Part shown: in pieces, positions 5,727-9,595 of the stretch
Layout: each line of letters opens with the position of its first letter
Position numbering within the stretch: the stretch's first letter is position 1
Assembly: GCA_028874675.1 (NCBI GenBank)
Contig: JAPPJA010000034.1
Location: 1-9,595 of the forward strand
Source of the DNA: Chloroflexota bacterium
GTDB taxonomy: Bacteria > Chloroflexota > Dehalococcoidia > Lucifugimonadales > UBA3495
Reading direction: 5' to 3'
Length of the DNA: 9,595 nucleotides
The notes under the pieces: model-generated
The model's input: only the letters and a program-made list of their open reading frames with translations
The model's database searches: none
What the model was told of the DNA's origin: nothing
Position numbers and translations under genes: made by a program

Positions 5727-6653
5727 CTATCTGTCGCCAGGCGATAGTATCCTGGTCTGCAGGACCATCTCCTCGCCGGACCCTGCGCCGGTCTGGGGTT
5801 TGTCCACGGTAAGGTTCATCCAGTCGAACCCATACAGAGACTCGGGCGGGTCCAGCGCCATGGTTCCCCATCCCGACGAATCTACCGAAATCTGCCCCAC
5901 TGCCAGGTGCTGACCGTTTCGTGACAACCAAACGTTGAAGGCCTGCGAGGGCTGCGGAGGCTCCATGTTGGCCAGCATCAGGATTGCCTTTCGGCCGTCA
6001 CTGGTTACCAGCAGCACCCCTTCGGACTCGCTGTTTCCGTCGGTGGGACTCAAAAGGAGGGGCTGGGTAAAGGGTCGGGCCATCAGGTAGCTTGTTTCCA
6101 TCACCTGCTTTAAGGCCGAATCGGTCTGCTGCCCTTCAATCGCCAGTTGAGAAACTCCCGTGCTGGCCGAGGCGAGCCCGGCCTCCAAGTGCTCCAAACG
6201 GGAGTTGGTTTCAATTCTCTCCTGTTGCAGCGTATTCAACCTGCTGGTTGTTACGACGTTCATGATCAGCGAAGCGGTAAGCAGCCCGACTACCAGGGTG
6301 GCGGCCAGGGGCATAGCAAAGGTGCTGAGGGTGAAGCGGGTGGATGCTTCGTCGCTTACCTTCTTGCGGACCCCTTCCCCATCCAGGGGCCTGAAAATCA
6401 GAGGAAGTTCCTCGACCGACTCCAGGACCCGAGCCCCGATTCCCAGAGGAGCAGACACCTGGGGCACCGCCTCGGCCAAGGCAAGCCCTGCTTGCTGGAA
6501 GTCAGCAACTGCCTGGACGCAAAGCGGGCAGCTCTCGAGGTGAGCCTCGAAGACTTCCCGCTCGTCCTCTTCCAGGGAACCCAGCACATAGGATTCGACC
6601 AGGTCTTCGAGGCACTCTGCACCATCTGGTAGGTGTGGATTATTCGTCGTCAT
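5727..6653 (-). CDS. Membrane anti-sigma factor, RskA type
   Basis: This 308-residue protein probably holds the neighbouring ECF sigma factor inactive at the membrane. The N-terminal cytoplasmic part (about 1-60) resembles an anti-sigma domain and contains H-x3-C-x2-C (His38, Cys42, Cys45) in FEAHLESCPLC, with Cys14 as a possible further ligand. One membrane segment lies at about 112-133 (LAATLVVGLLTASLIMNVV). It is followed by a Gln/Glu-rich stretch that could form a coiled coil (about 138-165) and a C-terminal extracytoplasmic RskA-like domain (about 210-300) with AFNVWLSRNGQ and a closing beta-rich region. The start overlaps the end of the sigma gene by 14 bases with no good ribosome-binding site of its own, so translational coupling is likely. 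Release of the sigma factor by stepwise proteolysis is known for related proteins and is inferred here. The inducing signal is not evident. Confidence 0.88.
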   Translation of the reverse strand: MTTNNPHLPDGAECLEDLVESYVLGSLEEDEREVFEAHLESCPLCVQAVADFQQAGLALAEAVPQVSAPLGIGARVLESVEELPLIFRPLDGEGVRKKVSDEASTRFTLSTFAMPLAATLVVGLLTASLIMNVVTTSRLNTLQQERIETNSRLEHLEAGLASASTGVSQLAIEGQQTDSALKQVMETSYLMARPFTQPLLLSPTDGNSESEGVLLVTSDGRKAILMLANMEPPQPSQAFNVWLSRNGQHLAVGQISVDSSGWGTMALDPPESLYGFDWMNLTVDKPQTGAGSGEEMVLQTRILSPGDR

Positions 6654-7215
6654 CTTGCCGTAGTTCTTCCCGAAGTTTCTGCAGGGCCAATCGAGCCCTT
6701 GTCTTCACTGTACCCAGTGGCTGGCCCAGCCTGGCGGCAATCTCCGATTGGGAGAGGCCATTGAAGTAAGCCAGGTTGATTACCTCTTGTTGAGCGGCGG
6801 GCAACTTGGACAATGCCTCGCGAACCCTTTCGGCCTCCAGGTTTCGCTCCACAGCCACGTCCGTGGCAACTTCGCCTGAAGGAAGAAGGTCCAGTGTCTC
6901 GTACTCTTTAGGGTCGGAAATAGCGGCGGCGCGGCGCCGGGACCTGATTACATCGATGACCTTGTGATGAGCAACGCTCATTATCCAGGTCTTGGGCTGC
7001 CCCCGCGAGGAGCTATAGCTGGCCGCCTTTAGCCAGATATTCAGGAACACGTCCTGAGTGGCTTCCTCCGCCACCGCTTCCGAGCGGAGCATATACCGGG
7101 CCAGCGAATAGACCGCCGATGAATACCGCTCGTAAATTGCTTCGAGGGCATCCTTGTCTCCGGCAGCGATTCGAACTAGCAGCTCCTGGTCCTCCAGGAC
7201 CTGGTAGTCAGTCAC
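6640..7215 (-). CDS. ECF RNA polymerase sigma factor, SigK type
   Basis: This 191-residue group IV sigma factor directs RNA polymerase to a stress or envelope regulon. Region 2 (about 25-95) includes the core-binding and -10-recognition helices (AEEATQDVFLNIWLKA, then WIMSVAHHKVIDVIRSRRR). Region 4 (about 130-183) has the helix-turn-helix LSQSEIAARLGQPLGTVKTR that contacts the -35 element. The start is GTG; GGGAG lies seven bases before it on the minus strand. The overlapping RskA-type gene supports assignment to the SigK-like (ECF19-related) group; this is inferred from gene pairing and general similarity. A 90-base gap separates it from the upstream SirB1-family gene. Autoregulation is usual for such pairs, but I could not identify a confident promoter in the gap. 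Confidence 0.92.
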   Translation of the reverse strand: MTDYQVLEDQELLVRIAAGDKDALEAIYERYSSAVYSLARYMLRSEAVAEEATQDVFLNIWLKAASYSSSRGQPKTWIMSVAHHKVIDVIRSRRRAAAISDPKEYETLDLLPSGEVATDVAVERNLEAERVREALSKLPAAQQEVINLAYFNGLSQSEIAARLGQPLGTVKTRARLALQKLREELRQDDDE

Positions 7216-7305
7216 CGTCTATCTCCCGTTTGCCTGGAGTCGATACGCCTCTCATTTTGGACTACGAAAATCCGCTACAACCGGATTCGCCCCTGAGAGT
7301 CGTGC

Positions 7306-8136
7306 TCACTCATTGGTGTTTTCGAAACGCTCAATCAATTCTCGGGCCGCGCTGATCTCACGAACATTCTTGGACCGGCCGATCAGAGACTCCAGGGTTT
7401 CCAGCGCGGCGCTCTTCTCGCCCTGGTCCATTTGACAACGCGCCAGGACGAGGTAGAGCCCGGTGTTATCCGGATCAATGAGCAACATTCGCTCGATCAC
7501 CGGCGCCAGGCGGACCCAGTCGCGAAGCTGGAAATATATGATGCGGAGGTTGTTCAGCATACGCTCAAGGATCTGTCTGGTGGTGGTGGGAGCCAGGAAA
7601 CTCTCATCCCACTGTACCCGCTGACCGAATAGCTGTTCAGCCAGCCGACGGCAGTCTCCCGCCGAAAGAAGTTGGCCCGAATGGAACGGATCGATATAGA
7701 GGTCCAGGTCCTGAATGTTCACCAGGAAGTGGCCCGGCATGCCCACGCCATGGCAGCGGAGCCCGAGACGTCTTGCCACTCCCAGATAAACGACGGACAG
7801 GGTTATGGGAATGCCAACCCGGGTATCAATCACCCGGTTGAGGAGACTGTTCCGCGGATTGTAATAGTCCTCGGCATTGCCGGAAAATCCCATTTCGTCG
7901 AAGAAGTAGCGATTCAGGCTGCGGGCCAACTCCCCGAGGTCTTCATTGTCGCCAACCGCAGTCTTGACCTGTTGCGCCATGTCATCCAATGAGCGCAAAT
8001 ACCCGCTTACATCCAGATCCGGGTATTCCTCGCCCGCGATCAGCAAGGCGGCACGTTGCAAGTCTATTTGACCTTCAGGAGAGCTCATCTCCTGAATGAA
8101 AAGCTCGCGGAAACTGGCAGGGGAGCTATCGGGCAT
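7306..8136 (-). CDS. SirB1-family protein, transglutaminase-like fold with helical-repeat tail
   Basis: The protein has about 276 residues. The middle (about 70-170) is the SirB1/transglutaminase-like core: NPRNSLLNRVIDTRVGIPIT, then VARRLGL and GVGMPGHFLV with a conserved His, and a later Asp in YIDPFHSGQ. The catalytic cysteine of true transglutaminases is replaced by serine or threonine in the GIPITLS strand, as is usual in this family, so enzymatic activity is doubtful. The C-terminal part (about 205-270) has paired helices resembling tetratricopeptide repeats (LLIDPDNTGLYLVLARCQMD), suggesting protein binding. No exact function is established for the family. ATG at 8136 was chosen; a TTG two codons upstream (8142) is possible, and neither has a clear ribosome-binding site. 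The gene starts 27 bases after the stop of the PrpD-like gene, so cotranscription is likely. Confidence 0.87.
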   Translation of the reverse strand: MPDSSPASFRELFIQEMSSPEGQIDLQRAALLIAGEEYPDLDVSGYLRSLDDMAQQVKTAVGDNEDLGELARSLNRYFFDEMGFSGNAEDYYNPRNSLLNRVIDTRVGIPITLSVVYLGVARRLGLRCHGVGMPGHFLVNIQDLDLYIDPFHSGQLLSAGDCRRLAEQLFGQRVQWDESFLAPTTTRQILERMLNNLRIIYFQLRDWVRLAPVIERMLLIDPDNTGLYLVLARCQMDQGEKSAALETLESLIGRSKNVREISAARELIERFENTNE

Positions 8137-8163
8137 ATTCAACGGGTCGTTTTGGCGCTTATT

Positions 8164-9525
8164 CTAGACCACCAGGGTTTCCAATAGGCGGGTTAAATCG
8201 GGTTCTTCCTCAAACCGCCACAGGATGTCCAGCGCCGCCGAACATTGTTGCTCGGACAAAACGACAGAGGACAGGCTGGTGAACTTCTCGACAACTTCGT
8301 GGTCGCCAAGGGGGTTATTCTTGTGCCCCTTGGGATAGGAAGTGGCGGCTTCGGCGGTTCTGCCGCCGGACTCCACAACTTCAATCCTGCAGTTGTATTG
8401 CTGGGGATACTTTTCGGTAAAGCCGGCTCCCTCGGACATGGTCATCCTGGTCATTAGCGCCCGCAGGCTGGGGTCCGCGATTCGGTGGGGCGCAAAACTC
8501 GAAGGGGTAACCGAGCCATCCTGAAGAGCCATGGCAACCAGGAAAGGGATGCTGTGGTCGGCAGTTTCCCTGGTCTGGGGATCCCATTTCTCGGGTTCCG
8601 TCTCGGGGCTGCTGACGCCGGACCGATAAGTTTCGATGGTAATAGATTCGACGTTTTCGAGATTTATGCCAGGGCGCAGGGCCACCGCAAGGCCGATCGG
8701 GGCCTGGGTGTGTATCTGAGAAGGATAAAATTTAAACGTAGTATCATTTATCAAAAACTGCTGGCCATCTCTTCCAAATCGCTCAAGGGTAACTTCCTGG
8801 GTAACCCCCGACTGCTCCCACAGTCCCCTCCTTCCCTGGAAGGGCTCGGCGGGCCCGGACATGCCTTCAGCGGCAAGCTGGGCCGCAAATACTCCGGCCC
8901 GGGTTGCGCTGGCCGTAGCGCATCCCTTCCACATGGAAAGCTCGCCGGTGCGAGTAACTCCAAGGGGCAAATTGGGGGCCAGGGCCAGGGATATGGCATT
9001 TCCCATGCTTTCCCGGTCCAGGCCCATCAGGGAACCGGCGGCGCAGGTGGCGCCAACGATGCTGAACATGCCCTGGTCCCAGCCGAGGTCACCGGTAACC
9101 ACCTGGTCCGACAACCTGGCGAAAATTTCGTAGGCCAGGGTGATGGAAGTCAGAAGTTCCCGCCCGCTCCGGGAATAGGCATCACCCACCGCCAATACGG
9201 CCGCAATCATGTCGCTGGGATGTCCGCCACCCGGAGAGAAGTAGGAGTCATTGCAGTCCAGGTAGCGGATCATGCAGCCATTGGCAAAAGAGGCCATATC
9301 CAGCGAACTGAAGTCCTGGGTCCCGACCACCCGTGCCGGCGGATTCCCGGCGACAGAATACGCCAGCTTGCGGGCTATCTTGGCCGGTTCGGCCAGGAAA
9401 CCGCCCATGGCGCATCCCACCGTATCAATGAGTGTGCGCTTGACCTGGTGGACCGTGTCTGCGTCGAGGTCCTCATAGGTCAGATCACATGAGTATTCCG
9501 CCAGCAGCTTGGTGGTGTCGTCCAT
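8164..9525 (-). CDS. MmgE/PrpD family protein
   Basis: This 453-residue protein has the usual family length. The family includes 2-methylcitrate dehydratase (PrpD), cis-aconitate decarboxylase and iminodisuccinate epimerase, so the name does not fix the reaction. Visible features are the helical N-terminal domain with VKRTLIDTVGCAMGG (28-42), the active-site region DCNDSY and GGHPSD (about 90-105), the segment GMSGPAEPFQGRRGLWE (221-237), and KFYPSQIHTQ (265-274) at the start of the second domain. The ATG is preceded by GGAG at a spacing of six bases on the minus strand. No methylcitrate synthase or methylisocitrate lyase gene is visible nearby, so a propionate-cycle role is not supported by the window. 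Such proteins are numerous in some environmental Chloroflexota. It heads the minus-strand cluster as seen here, though an upstream gene may lie beyond the window edge. Confidence 0.9.
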   Translation of the reverse strand: MDDTTKLLAEYSCDLTYEDLDADTVHQVKRTLIDTVGCAMGGFLAEPAKIARKLAYSVAGNPPARVVGTQDFSSLDMASFANGCMIRYLDCNDSYFSPGGGHPSDMIAAVLAVGDAYSRSGRELLTSITLAYEIFARLSDQVVTGDLGWDQGMFSIVGATCAAGSLMGLDRESMGNAISLALAPNLPLGVTRTGELSMWKGCATASATRAGVFAAQLAAEGMSGPAEPFQGRRGLWEQSGVTQEVTLERFGRDGQQFLINDTTFKFYPSQIHTQAPIGLAVALRPGINLENVESITIETYRSGVSSPETEPEKWDPQTRETADHSIPFLVAMALQDGSVTPSSFAPHRIADPSLRALMTRMTMSEGAGFTEKYPQQYNCRIEVVESGGRTAEAATSYPKGHKNNPLGDHEVVEKFTSLSSVVLSEQQCSAALDILWRFEEEPDLTRLLETLVV

Positions 9526-9595
9526 GGATGGCTCCGAATCTACTCTTTCTGGTCAATACACCGGGACATATGGCAGGAAGGGCCCCGCCTAGTTG

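Noticed and set aside
6147..6632. Plus-strand open frames opposite the anti-sigma gene
   Set aside because: They mirror the RskA-type gene, show no domain, and have no promoter or ribosome-binding site; the overlap of sigma and anti-sigma genes supports the minus-strand reading.
8485..9492. A 335-codon open frame on the plus strand, opposite the PrpD-like gene
   Set aside because: It lies wholly antisense to a well-supported family protein, has no recognisable domain, and is rich in Gly, Arg and His as expected of a frame mirrored from GC-rich codons.

Overview
The window is a gene-dense, GC-rich bacterial chromosome segment. It has two opposed blocks: a plus-strand block (about 48-4425) and a minus-strand block (4506-9525), which converge on a strong hairpin at 4447-4474. 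The protein types suggest a Chloroflexota bacterium, possibly of the Dehalococcoidia/SAR202 type. The clues are an E2 subunit with two subunit-binding domains, a double-length ThyX-family protein, an MmgE/PrpD protein, a SirB1-family protein and a SigK/RskA pair. This placement is inferred from gene style; no rRNA or other marker in the window tests it.

Plus strand: a sigma-70-type promoter (48-76) lies just before a dihydrolipoamide dehydrogenase gene (E3, 107-1492). A dihydrolipoamide acyltransferase gene (E2, 1531-2952) follows 38 bases later. Together they supply two of the three parts of a 2-oxoacid dehydrogenase complex; the E1 decarboxylase genes are not in the window. The E2 starts at TTG and carries two peripheral-subunit-binding domains. 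A 477-residue protein (2992-4425) built from two ThyX-like halves follows 39 bases after E2 and is probably cotranscribed.

Minus strand, read in its own direction (right to left): an MmgE/PrpD family protein (9525-8164), a SirB1-family transglutaminase-fold protein with a helical-repeat tail (8136-7306), an ECF sigma factor of SigK type (7215-6640), its overlapping membrane anti-sigma factor of RskA type (6653-5727), and a 52-residue zinc-ribbon protein (5699-5541) that gene callers easily miss. A gap of about 500 bases (5034-5540) has no convincing gene. It holds a good promoter for the last gene, a VOC-fold protein (5033-4506) related to extradiol dioxygenases.

The points most worth a second look are: the two-halved ThyX protein, whose halves keep complementary parts of the ThyX signature; the tandem binding domains in E2; the unlisted zinc-ribbon gene at the end of the sigma/anti-sigma unit; and the VOC protein in which the expected middle metal-ligand histidine is glutamine. 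I found no mobile element, CRISPR array, tRNA or rRNA.
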